A stretch of 64,000 nt of DNA from Streptomyces violascens (GCF_014649955.1 NZ_BMUA01000001.1:248001-312000); one strand, 5' to 3'. Shown: positions 23,645-32,085, numbered from the stretch's first letter. A program made the numbers and translations. Notes: generated by a model from the sequence alone, not told the origin.

Positions 23645-26257
23645 TCAGGACAGGATCTCGACGTACCCGTCGGTTCCGTGCACGCGGATCCGCTGCCCGT
23701 CCCGGATGAGCCGGGTGGCCCGATCCACGCCCACCACGGCCGGCAGGCCGTACTCCCGGGCGATCACCGCGCCATGGGTCATCAGGCCGCCCACCTCCGT
23801 CACCAGGCCCGCGACCGCGACGAACAGCGGCGACCAGCTGGGGTCGGTGAACGTCGTGACCAGGATGTCGCCCGCTTCGAGATCGGCGTCCGCCATGTCG
23901 AGGATGACGCGGGCCCTTCCCTCGATGGTCCCGGCGGAGACCGGCAGGCCGATCAGCGCGCCGGCCGGCACGTCGTCGCGCCGGTACGCCCCCGTCACGG
24001 CCTCACCTTCCGAGGTGAGCACCCGGGGCGGTGTGAGCGCCTGGTACGACCGGAACGCGTCCATGCGCTGCTGGATGAGCCGGTGATCCACCCGCTGCGA
24101 GCGCACGACGTCGTGCAGTTCCTGGAACGTGAGGTAGAAGATGTCCTCCTTCGCATGCAGCACACCGGCCCGCGCGAGGCGCTCGGCCTCCGCCATCAGG
24201 GCCTGCTTGTAGACGAAGTAGCGGCTGACGATGTCGTACTTCGGGTACTCCCGGTATCCGACGAACGCCCTGACCTGGTCGATCATCCGCTTCGTATCGT
24301 CCGCCTTCCGGTCCCCGTCCGGCAGGTCCCGCAGGCGTGACAGCACCTCCTGTTCCTTTTCCCGCGCCTTCTGCCGCCCTTGCTCGAAGCGCCGCTCGGC
24401 AACACCCGGCTCGAAGTTCCTGACGTTGTCGAGGATCACGGGCACGAGCGAGGTGGGCCGCTCGCGCCAACGTGGCCTCGAAATGTCGATCTCGGCGACG
24501 CAGCGCATGCCGTACCGGTCGAGGTAGGCCTCGATGGCGTCACGTGCTTCGGTCCCGCCCGCGAGCTTCGCCAGCTCGTCCAGGAAGCCCTCGTCCTCGA
24601 CGCCTTCCAGGTACGCCACCACTTCGGGATGCGGGCGGATCACGTCCGCGACGTCGAGCAGCGCCAGTCCCATCTCCGACGTGATGTTGTCGGGGGCGGA
24701 CAGCGTCAGCGTGTCAGCCGCGTTCTTCTCGCCCAGCCACTCCAGCAGCTTGTCGTTGAGCCACCAGGTGGCCTCCATCCCGGCCATGATCGCCTGCATG
24801 TTCAGCGGATCACCGAGGACTCGCTTGTGCTCCTCGAAGGCCTCGATGAGGAAGTCGAACAGCGCCGGCCCGGACTTCGTCCGGATGTCGCGCTCCAGGG
24901 CGGCGATGGACTGCCGGCTGCGCTCGATCAGCTCGGTGACGATGGACGGATCGGGTTCGACCAAGGCGGATGCACCGCCTGCCGGCGGCCCTCCGGGACT
25001 CGCGTCCGGGACCGAGGGGACGAAATCGCCGCGGTCGAGGACGGTCTCCAGCGCGTCCCTCACCAGCGGATCTCCTCTCCCCACGAGGTCGAGGAGGCCG
25101 GCACGGCTCGCGGGCGAGGCCAGTCTTCCGGTGACATCGACGAACAGCCTGCCGCCGGCCTCGTGCATGGCCACCATGGCCGTCTGCTGCCACATGGAGA
25201 GCCCCAGCGGCTTCATGGCGTCGGTCATCATCTGCTGATGGCCGACGGAGACGTAGACGTGATTCTCCTCGTCGCCGGTCTCGGGGACGGGGAACAGCGT
25301 GGTGATCGGCCGGCTCTGAACGATCTGGAAGTCATCGTCGACCAGGCACCATTCGATGTCCTGCGGGCTGCCGAAGTGTGCTTCGATCCGCCGCCCGAGC
25401 TGCACGAGCCGTACGGCCTGAGCATCCGTCAGGGCCGGCTGCTCCTGCTGCTGCGCGTCGATCGCCACTTCCCGCGTACCGCCGGCCGGCAGGGCGTGAA
25501 TGGCACGCTGTTTGGCGGCGATCGCCCTGGCGACCACCTCGCCGTCCCGCACCTTGAAGACATCCGGGTTCACCAGGCCGGACACCAGGGCCTCGCCGAG
25601 GCCGAAGCCGGCGTCCACGGTCGCGACCTTCCGGTTGCCCGTGACGGGGTCGGCGGTGAACAGGATGCCGGCCGCTTGCGAGAAAGCCATCCGCTGCACG
25701 ACCACGGCCATCTGGACCGTACGGTGGTCGATGCCGCCGCGCCGGCGGTAGGTCACGGCCCGCTCGGTGAACAGCGAGGCCCAGCACCGGCTGACGTGCT
25801 GGAGGATCGCCGTCGGCCCCACGATGTTCAGGTACGTGTCCTGCTGGCCGGCGAAGGAAGCCGTCGGCAGGTCCTCGGCCGTGGCACTGGACCGGACGGC
25901 GTAGGCGGCTTGCTCGCCGTGCCGGGCGAGCGCGCCAGTGATCGCCGCCGCGACATCGGCCGGGATCGCGATTCCTTCGATGGTCCGGCGGATCTGCGCG
26001 CTGAGCGTGCGGATCGCCTCCCGGTCGTCCCCCTCGCTGTCGGAGCGAGTCAGACGCGACAGCTGATCGAGCCGATCGTCGATCGACGGCGCTTCCGCCA
26101 TGATCCGCCGGAAGGCGTCCGTCGTCACGCAGAAACCGTCCGGCACGCGGATGCCTTCGATCCGCGAAAGCCCGCCCAGGTGCGCGCCCTTGCCGCCGAC
26201 GACCGCGACCCGCGTCTCGTCGACCTCGTGAAGATCCAGCACGTACTGCTCAGTCAT
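23645..26257 (-). CDS. rph: Rifampin phosphotransferase (PEP-synthase-like)
   Basis: 870 residues from ATG 26257 (GGAGG 8-12 bases upstream). Residues about 1-315 form the ATP-grasp domain (VGGKGAHLGGLSRI, AVRSSATAEDLPTASFAGQQDT, FTADPVTGN, IEWCLVDDDFQIVQSRPI). Residues about 325-755 form the rifampin-binding middle domain (HVYVSVGHQQMMTDAMKPLG). The end is the swivelling His domain with THGAVIAREYGLPAVVGV, His828 being the phosphate carrier. The order matches Rph, which transfers the beta-phosphate of ATP to the C21 hydroxyl of rifamycins with AMP and Pi as co-products. A PEP synthase would have the ATP domain followed directly by His and PEP domains. A rifamycin-associated element lies about 150 bases upstream, supporting the call. 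Confidence 0.95.
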   Translation of the reverse strand: MTEQYVLDLHEVDETRVAVVGGKGAHLGGLSRIEGIRVPDGFCVTTDAFRRIMAEAPSIDDRLDQLSRLTRSDSEGDDREAIRTLSAQIRRTIEGIAIPADVAAAITGALARHGEQAAYAVRSSATAEDLPTASFAGQQDTYLNIVGPTAILQHVSRCWASLFTERAVTYRRRGGIDHRTVQMAVVVQRMAFSQAAGILFTADPVTGNRKVATVDAGFGLGEALVSGLVNPDVFKVRDGEVVARAIAAKQRAIHALPAGGTREVAIDAQQQEQPALTDAQAVRLVQLGRRIEAHFGSPQDIEWCLVDDDFQIVQSRPITTLFPVPETGDEENHVYVSVGHQQMMTDAMKPLGLSMWQQTAMVAMHEAGGRLFVDVTGRLASPASRAGLLDLVGRGDPLVRDALETVLDRGDFVPSVPDASPGGPPAGGASALVEPDPSIVTELIERSRQSIAALERDIRTKSGPALFDFLIEAFEEHKRVLGDPLNMQAIMAGMEATWWLNDKLLEWLGEKNAADTLTLSAPDNITSEMGLALLDVADVIRPHPEVVAYLEGVEDEGFLDELAKLAGGTEARDAIEAYLDRYGMRCVAEIDISRPRWRERPTSLVPVILDNVRNFEPGVAERRFEQGRQKAREKEQEVLSRLRDLPDGDRKADDTKRMIDQVRAFVGYREYPKYDIVSRYFVYKQALMAEAERLARAGVLHAKEDIFYLTFQELHDVVRSQRVDHRLIQQRMDAFRSYQALTPPRVLTSEGEAVTGAYRRDDVPAGALIGLPVSAGTIEGRARVILDMADADLEAGDILVTTFTDPSWSPLFVAVAGLVTEVGGLMTHGAVIAREYGLPAVVGVDRATRLIRDGQRIRVHGTDGYVEILS

Positions 26258-26405
26258 GGCGATACCTCCGAGGCGCCCGTGTTCCGTTTCCCTGCGCCGG
26301 CCGATCGCATCGCCGGTGTCTCCCACTCTGCCGAACCTCTTGTCGAGCACGTCCTCATCCCTGCTTGCCTTCCCTCTGACGAGCCGTGATTCTGCGCCAT
26401 GACCC

Positions 26406-26424
26406 GGGCCTTGCGGCAAGCCCC
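26406..26424 (-). promoter_or_regulatory. Rifamycin-associated element (RAE) upstream of rph
   Basis: The 19-base inverted repeat GGGCCTTGCGGCAAGCCCC differs by one base from the published RAE consensus as I recall it (GGGGCTTGCGGCAAGCCCC). RAEs lie upstream of rifamycin-inactivating genes in actinomycetes and are needed for their rifamycin induction. On the rph strand the TTGCCG inside it could act as a -35 box. Confidence 0.85.
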
Positions 26425-26447
26425 CCAACGCGCTATATGTTGATAGT

Positions 26448-26486
26448 GGCAAGGAGAGAGCGCTCTCCTTGCCTTTGTATTTTGCC
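26448..26486 (+). terminator. Rho-independent-like hairpin with T-rich tail
   Basis: A perfect 11-bp stem (26448-26458 with 26463-26473), 4-base loop AGCG, followed on the plus strand by TTTGTATTTTGCC. This is the most classical intrinsic terminator in the window, but no plus-strand gene lies to its left: rph is on the minus strand. It may stop rightward transcripts that start at the RAE region, or insulate the next gene. Confidence 0.55.
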
Positions 26487-26895
26487 GTCCGACGGAACGG
26501 ACCAGCCTCTCGCGAAGCGGTGGCGGGCCGCCGTCCCCCGGGAGCGTCGCGCCCCGCGAGTGCTGGGACAAACTCGCCGAACGGACGCCTCACGGTCGCC
26601 GCGCCTGGGAGCCGTCCGACGCCGATGCCCTGGGGGCGAACGCCGCTTCTTCCGGCTCCACCCCCCTCCACCCAACGGTGCAGACGGCCCTGCGAACCTC
26701 CACCGAGGGCCTCAAGACGCTTACGGCTGGGGGAAGTTAACGTCGGTTGCGATCGAGAGAAAAGCATTCTCGCCTTGCATGGAATGCATTGCGTACGTCT
26801 CCCCCGAGGGCATCACCGAAGCAATTCATGGATGCGTGCCCGAATGCGGGAATGCGCTCGAACCGCTTTCCTCTACGCGGCCAACTGGAGTCGAC
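26487..26895. other. Gene-free leader before the VC0807-like gene
   Basis: About 410 bases. The 3' end has a ribosome binding site (CTGGAG, 26885-26890). A small inverted repeat (CGAGA/TCTCG) lies around 26754-26773. I see no coding region with normal composition here. Confidence 0.4.
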
Positions 26896-27585
26896 ATGCA
26901 ACCGACCTCGTCCGATCCCGCCACCGATTCCCCTGCCACACCGCCCCGCAGGCGGCTCGACCCGGCCATGCGGGCGATGGCTTTCACCCTCTTCTACGAC
27001 GTCGGGCTCTCGGTGATCACCTACTTCACCGCCGGGCTGTTCGGTGCGAGCAACTACCTCGCCCTGCTGCTGGCCACCGTCGTCGCCGGGCTGCGCACAC
27101 TCTGGGTGGCCCTGCGCCACCGCAGGCTCGACCCGTTCGCGCTGTTCTTGCTCACCCTGTTCGGTGCGGGGCTCGCACTGAGCTTCACCACCGGTGATGC
27201 CCGGTTCGTTCTCGCCAAGGACGCGGCAGGGTCCTTCACGGCGGGGCTCGTCTTCGTCGGCAGCTGTGTCATCGGGCGTCCGCTCGCCTACTATGCGGCG
27301 CTGCGCTTCGCCCGCTCGGCCGGTTCCGAGCAGCACGACGCGTTCCGCAGCACGGCGGACACCACCGCCATGCGGGCCCGTTGGCTCCGCGTCTCGCTGG
27401 TCTGGGGGATCTCGCTCCTCGTCGACGCCGGGCTGCGGATCGCGGCCGTGTACCTGCTGCCGATCGGGCCCGCTGCCAATGTCTCGCAGTTCCTCATGCT
27501 CGCGGTCTACGGACCGCTGGCCCTGTGGACCGTCCACTCGGCGAAGAAGGCCCAGGCCGCCGACCGGAACGGGATGAGGTCCTGA
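26896..27585 (+). CDS. VC0807-like integral membrane protein
   Basis: 229 residues from ATG 26896 (TGGAG six bases upstream). Six or so membrane helices: FYDVGLSVITYFTAGLFG, YLALLLATVVAGLRTLWVAL, LFLLTLFGAGLALSF, FTAGLVFVGSCVIGRPLAYY, SLVWGISLLVDAGLRIAAVY and FLMLAVYGPLALWTV. The RLDPFALFLLTLF and GRPLAYYAALRF stretches are the family's best-kept parts. No function is known for the family. The gene is alone on this strand before the epoxide hydrolase. Confidence 0.78.
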   Translation: MQPTSSDPATDSPATPPRRRLDPAMRAMAFTLFYDVGLSVITYFTAGLFGASNYLALLLATVVAGLRTLWVALRHRRLDPFALFLLTLFGAGLALSFTTGDARFVLAKDAAGSFTAGLVFVGSCVIGRPLAYYAALRFARSAGSEQHDAFRSTADTTAMRARWLRVSLVWGISLLVDAGLRIAAVYLLPIGPAANVSQFLMLAVYGPLALWTVHSAKKAQAADRNGMRS

Positions 27586-27668
27586 GCCCCGGTCCACCAC
27601 CGGAGCGAACACGGCGTCGCCGTCGGCGGGTTCGTGAAGCGGCGCCGCCCGGTCGATAGGCTCGCCCC

Positions 27669-28844
27669 ATGCCCGACGCCCTGCCTCGCCCCGAGTCGTT
27701 CATCCCTCAGACCTCCCCGGCCGCGCTCGCGGATCTCCGAGCGCGGCTGCGTGCGACGCGCTGGCCGGACGCGCCCGAGGATGCGGGGTGGACGCTCGGC
27801 ACCGATCTGGGCTATCTGCGCGAGCTCGTCGCGTACTGGGCGGACGGGTTCGACTGGCCGGTGCAGGAGGCCGCGCTCGCCCGGCTCCCGCGCTTCCGCG
27901 TGCCGCTCCGCGGGCTCGGGGTCCACTTCGTGCATGCCCGGGCCGTGGGGCCGGCCGGGCCCGTGCTGCCGCTGGTCCTCTGCCACGGCTGGCCGGACTC
28001 GTTCTGGCGCTACTCGAAGGTCGTCCCGCTCCTCACCGACCCCGGCGCGCACGGAGGTGATCCGGCCGACGCGTTCGACGTGGTCGTACCCGACATGCCG
28101 GGCTTCGGATACTCCGACCGCCCCACCGGCCCGCCCCTGGACACCATCGCCGTCGCCGGACTGTGGGCCGAGCTCATGGGCGTCCTGGGTTACGAGCGGT
28201 TCGGCGCGGCGGGCGGGGACATGGGCAGTCACGTCAGCCGCTACCTCGCCCTCGACCACCCCGACCGGGTCGTGGCTGTCCACCGCACCGACGCGGGCCT
28301 GCCCGTCTTCCGGGGCGACCCGGCAGAACTCGCACCGGAGGAACGCGCCTGGCTGGAGGACGCGGTGGCCTGGGGCGGTACCGAGGGCGCGTACGCCGCC
28401 ATGCACCGTACGAAGCCGCAGACCGCCGCCTTCGGACTCACCGACTCGCCGGCCGGGCTCGCCGCGTGGATCGTCGAGAAGCTCCGGGGATGGAGCGACT
28501 GCGACGGCGACGTCGAGCGGAGCTTCACGAAGGACGAGATCCTCACGAACGTGACGCTCTACTGGCTCACGGAGACCATCGGCTCGTCGATGCGCACGTA
28601 CCACGCGAACGCCGCGATCCCGCCCGCCCAGCACGCCCGCCGGGTCGAAGTGCCGTCCGGCTTCTCGCTGTTCCGCGGCGACGTCGTCCGCCCGCCCCGG
28701 GCGTGGCTCGAACGCACCGCGAACGTGGCGTACGTGACCGAGCCGGCCCGGGGCGGACACTTCGCCCCGTTCGAGGAGCCGGAGCTGTACGCCGAGGAAC
28801 TGCGCGCCTTCTTCCGGCCGTACCGGGAGGCGGCGCTGGGCTGA
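27669..28844 (+). CDS. Epoxide hydrolase (EHN-type alpha/beta hydrolase)
   Basis: 391 residues. The N-terminal EHN segment (ALADLRARLRATRWPDAP, then YLRELVAYWADGFDW) covers the cap region of microsomal-type epoxide hydrolases. The hydrolase core has the oxyanion motif HGWPD, the nucleophile loop GGDMGSHV (Asp attacks the epoxide), and a C-terminal ARGGHFAPFEEPE with the catalytic His. It adds water to epoxides giving diols, probably for detoxification. It is convergent with the MAB_1171c gene. Confidence 0.93.
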   Translation: MPDALPRPESFIPQTSPAALADLRARLRATRWPDAPEDAGWTLGTDLGYLRELVAYWADGFDWPVQEAALARLPRFRVPLRGLGVHFVHARAVGPAGPVLPLVLCHGWPDSFWRYSKVVPLLTDPGAHGGDPADAFDVVVPDMPGFGYSDRPTGPPLDTIAVAGLWAELMGVLGYERFGAAGGDMGSHVSRYLALDHPDRVVAVHRTDAGLPVFRGDPAELAPEERAWLEDAVAWGGTEGAYAAMHRTKPQTAAFGLTDSPAGLAAWIVEKLRGWSDCDGDVERSFTKDEILTNVTLYWLTETIGSSMRTYHANAAIPPAQHARRVEVPSGFSLFRGDVVRPPRAWLERTANVAYVTEPARGGHFAPFEEPELYAEELRAFFRPYREAALG

Positions 28845-28862
28845 GGACGGAGGCCGCCGTCC
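28845..28862 (+). terminator. Short hairpin after epoxide hydrolase gene
   Basis: GGACGG (28845-28850) pairs with CCGTCC (28857-28862) just after the stop codon. The stem is only 6 bp, so this is a weak call. Confidence 0.3.
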
Positions 28863-28940
28863 GGTACGCGGTGGGCGAGGCACCACGCGCTCGCGCTTCT
28901 CCATCAGCGACGACCCGGTCGAGCAGGTCAAGTCCGGCAG

Positions 28941-30032
28941 TCAGCGCGACAGTGGCCCCGCCGGCAGGGCACGGTAGGCGCGGGCGACCTGGACCAGATA
29001 GGCGGTTTCGGCGGCGATGTCCTCGCCGCCCGCCTCGGCGACGTTCACGTCGGGGGTGCGGGGGTCCTGTCCGTCCAGCTTGTTGCGGCGGGCGTCCCGC
29101 AGCAGCCGGGCCATCGCGGCGGGGTCGGTCACAGGCCGCTCGGGCTGTACATAGTCGCGCAGCACGAGGATCGCGTCCCGGATCTCGACGATGGTGCGGT
29201 AGACCGCGAAGTGCCGGGGGCCGCACGGCCGCAGCAACTCCATCAGCCAGGGCCGTCGTTCGGCCAGCGTGACGGTCGGCACCGCTTCGACGAGGTCGCG
29301 CCACAGGGGCCACAGTCGGTGGAAGGTGAGCAGTTCGGCTCCCGCTCCGCGCAGCAGGACAGCGGCTGGGACGCCGAGCGCGGCAGCCCGGAGCAGCCCG
29401 TGCAGGCCCATCAGGTACGGCAGAAGCGGAGGCACCCACGCCGGGCTCAGCAGGAGGTCGGCCAGGTAGGCACACCAGAAGAGACCGGCACACGCCGTGC
29501 CCAGACCGAACAGCCTCAGGCTGGTGCGCAGCGCACGATTGGAGCCGCAGCCGCTGTAGCGCAGGCAGACCCGTGCGCAGACGAGGTTCGCGCTGAGGTG
29601 GGTCGCGATGATGACGAGCCAGTACGCTGTCGACGGCGTGGCCGGCCCGGCACCGAGCGATGTGTGCCGCGCATGGTGGGGTGAGGTCAGGTCGAGCGTG
29701 ACGAGCGTGACCAGCACCAGGCCGAAGACAGCGTGCAGTTGGGGTCTGCGGCAGCCGCCGGTGGCGACTGTGGTGAAGTCGAGTACGGCGGCCGCGGAGA
29801 GGACTCCGCACAGGTTCACGGCAAGGGCGGTGAGGTGCGTGGGACCGGTGATGTGTTCCACGAGACGTGTGACCGGCGGCAGGTTGAGCGTCGTGGCGGC
29901 CGCCGCCGTGGCGACCGCCAGCCAGATGCCGCGCTGCCGCGTACAACGAAGGGCCGCTCGGGCGCGCAGCACCACAACGGGCCACATGCAGAGCATACTT
30001 ACGGCCTCGACCGTCTTCCCGAGGTCTGTCAC
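28941..30032 (-). CDS. MAB_1171c-type multi-helix membrane protein
   Basis: 363 residues from GTG 30032, two bases after the upstream stop; the longer frame to 30110 would overlap the protease gene deeply. The first 250 residues carry about seven membrane helices (MLCMWPVVVLRARAAL, LTALAVNLCGVLSAAAVLDF, LHAVFGLVLVTLVTLDL, YWLVIIATHLSANLVCA, LFGLGTACAGLFWCAYLADL). A cytosolic tail of about 120 residues contains LWPLWRDLVEAVP, a pattern seen in MAB_1171c/DUF6545 proteins. Streptomyces often pairs these with XRE and ImmA/IrrE proteins, as here. Called a putative transporter by family name; a membrane sensor is equally possible. Confidence 0.82.
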   Translation of the reverse strand: MTDLGKTVEAVSMLCMWPVVVLRARAALRCTRQRGIWLAVATAAAATTLNLPPVTRLVEHITGPTHLTALAVNLCGVLSAAAVLDFTTVATGGCRRPQLHAVFGLVLVTLVTLDLTSPHHARHTSLGAGPATPSTAYWLVIIATHLSANLVCARVCLRYSGCGSNRALRTSLRLFGLGTACAGLFWCAYLADLLLSPAWVPPLLPYLMGLHGLLRAAALGVPAAVLLRGAGAELLTFHRLWPLWRDLVEAVPTVTLAERRPWLMELLRPCGPRHFAVYRTIVEIRDAILVLRDYVQPERPVTDPAAMARLLRDARRNKLDGQDPRTPDVNVAEAGGEDIAAETAYLVQVARAYRALPAGPLSR

Positions 30033-30033
30033 C

Positions 30034-30576
30034 TCATTCCCCACGTCGGTTCGCCTCACCCTCGTACGGTTCACCCACGCCCAGTCCCGCCTGAAGCTCC
30101 CCGAGGACACCGCCGGGCCGCGTGCCGCGCCCGCGCAGGGCGCTCGCCTTGAGGAGGCTCGCCAGCATCTCGGCCTCCTGTTCCTGAACGGTGGAGTAGC
30201 CGGTGCGGGCGAACAGACGCCGGATCAGGCTCGGGTCCAGGTCGGGCAGCAGGCCGGCGGTGGCCGAGTCGTCGGCGCCGCCGAGTGTGTGGTGGTTGAA
30301 CAGCAGGTGAGCCAGCTCGTGCAGGATGATGTGTTCCTGGTGCGGCTTCGTGGTCTGGGGCTCGTAGAAGATGTGGTCGTCGGTGTCGGTGGCCAGCCAC
30401 AGCCCGCAGGCTCCGGCGGTGGCGGCCCGGCCGGGCAGCGGGTGCAGGTGCAGGGGGCGGCCGCGCGACTGCGACAGGTGCCGGCAGAAGGCGTCGAGGG
30501 AGAACGGCCTGGGCATCGTGAGCCGGTCGAGCACCTCTTGGCAACGACGGGTCAGTTCCTTGCGCCCGTATAACAT
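30034..30576 (-). CDS. ImmA/IrrE-family metalloprotease
   Basis: 180 residues. The zinc site is HIILHELAHLLFNH (HExxH). A downstream Glu in the YSTVQEQEAEMLASLL helix is the likely third ligand. ImmA/IrrE proteins cleave a partner XRE repressor in response to a signal. The XRE gene is 21 bases upstream in the same operon and the membrane protein follows directly, giving the order sensor DNA-binding protein, protease, membrane protein. Confidence 0.92.
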   Translation of the reverse strand: MLYGRKELTRRCQEVLDRLTMPRPFSLDAFCRHLSQSRGRPLHLHPLPGRAATAGACGLWLATDTDDHIFYEPQTTKPHQEHIILHELAHLLFNHHTLGGADDSATAGLLPDLDPSLIRRLFARTGYSTVQEQEAEMLASLLKASALRGRGTRPGGVLGELQAGLGVGEPYEGEANRRGE

Positions 30577-30597
30577 CCCTGCCCCTTCCCCCAGAAC

Positions 30598-31089
30598 TCA
30601 GCGCTCGTCGTTGCCCGGCTTCGCATCCACCACGTTCTCATCCACCACGGGCGACAACTGCTGCAGCTTGCGGGCCTCGCTGACCATCGCGAGCAGCGCG
30701 TCCAGACTCTCGGTGGAGAGCCCGTCGGCGCGCAGCGCAAGGTTGCGCACGCGGGCGTCACGGAGCGCGGTGGCGAGCTTGAGCTGGGCGTTGACCCGGT
30801 CGGCGACCTCTTCATTGAGGAAGTACTCCGGCGGGACACCGAAGAACTCGGCCAGCACGTCGAGCTGTTCAAGCGTGACGTTGCGCTTCTTGCCGGTGGC
30901 GAGCTCCCACAGGTAGGTGCCGGAGATGGCCCCGCCGGTCGTCTGGCGGATCTCGGCGGCGAGTTTCGCGTACCCCGGGCGCTTGCGCTCGTCGGGGTAG
31001 AGGGCCGCGATCAGGTCGTTGAGGCGCTGGTCGAGCTTGCGCAGCAGGGGCCGGCCGGGCGGCACGGAGGAGCCTTCGTGACCGGTCAT
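30598..31089 (-). CDS. XRE-family repressor, probable ImmA substrate
   Basis: 163 residues from ATG 31089. The HTH lies in residues about 40-100 (YAKLAAEIRQ, ISGTYLWELATGKKRNVTLEQL, VLAEFFGVPPEYFLN), typical of Xre domains that follow the gene into an ImmA partnership. The C-terminal half is helical (LKLATALRDARVRNLALRADG) and would mediate dimerisation or cleavage. First gene of the three-gene operon, divergent from the cyclodipeptide genes. Two related inverted repeats in the shared 204-base gap are its likely operators. Confidence 0.92.
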   Translation of the reverse strand: MTGHEGSSVPPGRPLLRKLDQRLNDLIAALYPDERKRPGYAKLAAEIRQTTGGAISGTYLWELATGKKRNVTLEQLDVLAEFFGVPPEYFLNEEVADRVNAQLKLATALRDARVRNLALRADGLSTESLDALLAMVSEARKLQQLSPVVDENVVDAKPGNDER

Positions 31090-31129
31090 GAGCCCATCCT
31101 TCGCATGGAGGACCCGCCGAGAGCCCTGC

Positions 31130-31147
31130 TGTCCGCTGTTGTGGACC
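31130..31147 (-). promoter_or_regulatory. Operator-like half-conserved dyad, XRE side
   Basis: TGTCCGCT GTTG TGGACC matches the perfect palindrome at 31227-31244 in its left half (TGTCCGCT) and partly in its right half. It sits 41 bases upstream of the XRE start. On the minus strand it directly follows GTATGCTC (31155-31148), an octamer that also precedes the other copy on the plus strand. Confidence 0.55.
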
Positions 31148-31183
31148 GAGCATACCGCCAGGAGGGGCACCTATCAGCCAGTG

Positions 31184-31214
31184 TTGACAGGCAAGATCAT
31201 GATTAGCGTATGCT
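31184..31214 (+). promoter_or_regulatory. Candidate promoter of the cyclodipeptide operon
   Basis: A consensus TTGACA lies at 31184-31189. Possible -10 boxes are TAGCGT (31205-31210, 15-base spacer) or TATGCT (31209-31214, 19-base spacer). The perfect palindrome begins 12 bases after the second, where a repressor would block initiation. Confidence 0.5.
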
Positions 31215-31226
31215 CCTGGAACCCAC

Positions 31227-31244
31227 TGTCCGCTATAGCGGACA
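31227..31244. promoter_or_regulatory. Perfect 18-bp palindrome, probable XRE operator
   Basis: TGTCCGCTATAGCGGACA is its own reverse complement. It lies between the candidate promoter and the 2OG oxygenase start (31294). With the degenerate second copy at 31130-31147 it suggests one regulator acting on both divergent operons. Confidence 0.75.
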
Positions 31245-31293
31245 GGCGGATCGATGCGTGATGTACGGAGCCACAACGAACCGGGAGCCGGCA

Positions 31294-32076
31294 ATGGACC
31301 GAGTACGGGAAACGACCAGGACGGATCTGTCCCACGACGACGTTCTCTCACTTGTCAAGAAGGAGACCCTGGCGATCCACATCAAGGGGTTCTGCCGGGG
31401 CGAGTCACTGGCGACCGCCCGCAGGAAGCTGCTCGATCACGAAGACCGCGGCGAATTGAGCCAGGCACACGAATTCGGCCGGATCGGCTTCGCCTACTCG
31501 GAGATCAGCGACGAGGAATCGCGCCGGACCCACCACGAGCAGGCCCTGCCGAACATAGCCAAGCTGCGCGAGGTCTTCGCCCCTTACCCATCGCCCACCG
31601 ATGAACTGCGCCTGCTTCTTGACGAGTTGTGGCCCGCAGGCGCCCACCTCATGGAAGTGGACGGCAAGAAGTGCTTCATCGGCATCTGCCGCTACCAGGA
31701 CCGCAACGTCGATCTCAATCCGCACACCGACGCCCTTGAGCGGAACCTGCCGGCCCACTATCAGGGGCATCTCCAGGCGCAGCTCTCCGCCAACATCTAC
31801 GTCAACATCCCAGAACAGGGCGGCGAGCTGGAGCTGTGGGACATCGAGCCCAGCGAAGGCGACTACCAGGGTCTGATGGGCGAACGCGCCTATGGCATCG
31901 AGCGGGAAAAGCTGCCCGCCCCGGCCGCCGTCGTCAAGCCTGCCGCCGGTGACCTCATGCTGCTCAACCCGCGCGTGATCCACGCCGTACGGCCCTCTCA
32001 CGACAGTTCTCGGGTCACCCTCGGGCATTTCCTGGGGTTCATGGGCAGCGACCGACCCCTCGTCTTCTGGAGCTGA
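31294..32076 (+). CDS. 2-oxoglutarate/Fe(II)-dependent oxygenase
   Basis: 260 residues from ATG 31294 (GGGAG six bases upstream; an ATG at 31261 lacks one). The iron site is H144-T-D146 in LNPHTDALE with distal H230 in NPRVIHAV, and R240 in SSRVTLGHF would bind 2-oxoglutarate. The double-stranded beta-helix shows in LSANIYVNIPEQGGELELWD and AGDLMLLNP. It hydroxylates or desaturates a small molecule using O2 and 2-oxoglutarate. The cyclodipeptide synthase gene follows after 9 bases, so a diketopiperazine is the likely substrate, as for the oxygenases of the bicyclomycin pathway. Confidence 0.9.
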   Translation: MDRVRETTRTDLSHDDVLSLVKKETLAIHIKGFCRGESLATARRKLLDHEDRGELSQAHEFGRIGFAYSEISDEESRRTHHEQALPNIAKLREVFAPYPSPTDELRLLLDELWPAGAHLMEVDGKKCFIGICRYQDRNVDLNPHTDALERNLPAHYQGHLQAQLSANIYVNIPEQGGELELWDIEPSEGDYQGLMGERAYGIEREKLPAPAAVVKPAAGDLMLLNPRVIHAVRPSHDSSRVTLGHFLGFMGSDRPLVFWS

Positions 32077-32085
32077 GCCACGACC

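Noticed and set aside
24380..26389. Long plus-strand open frame opposite rph
   Set aside because: Shadow of high-GC codon bias: it is antisense to a complete, motif-rich rph and gives a His/Arg/Gly-rich product with no domain.
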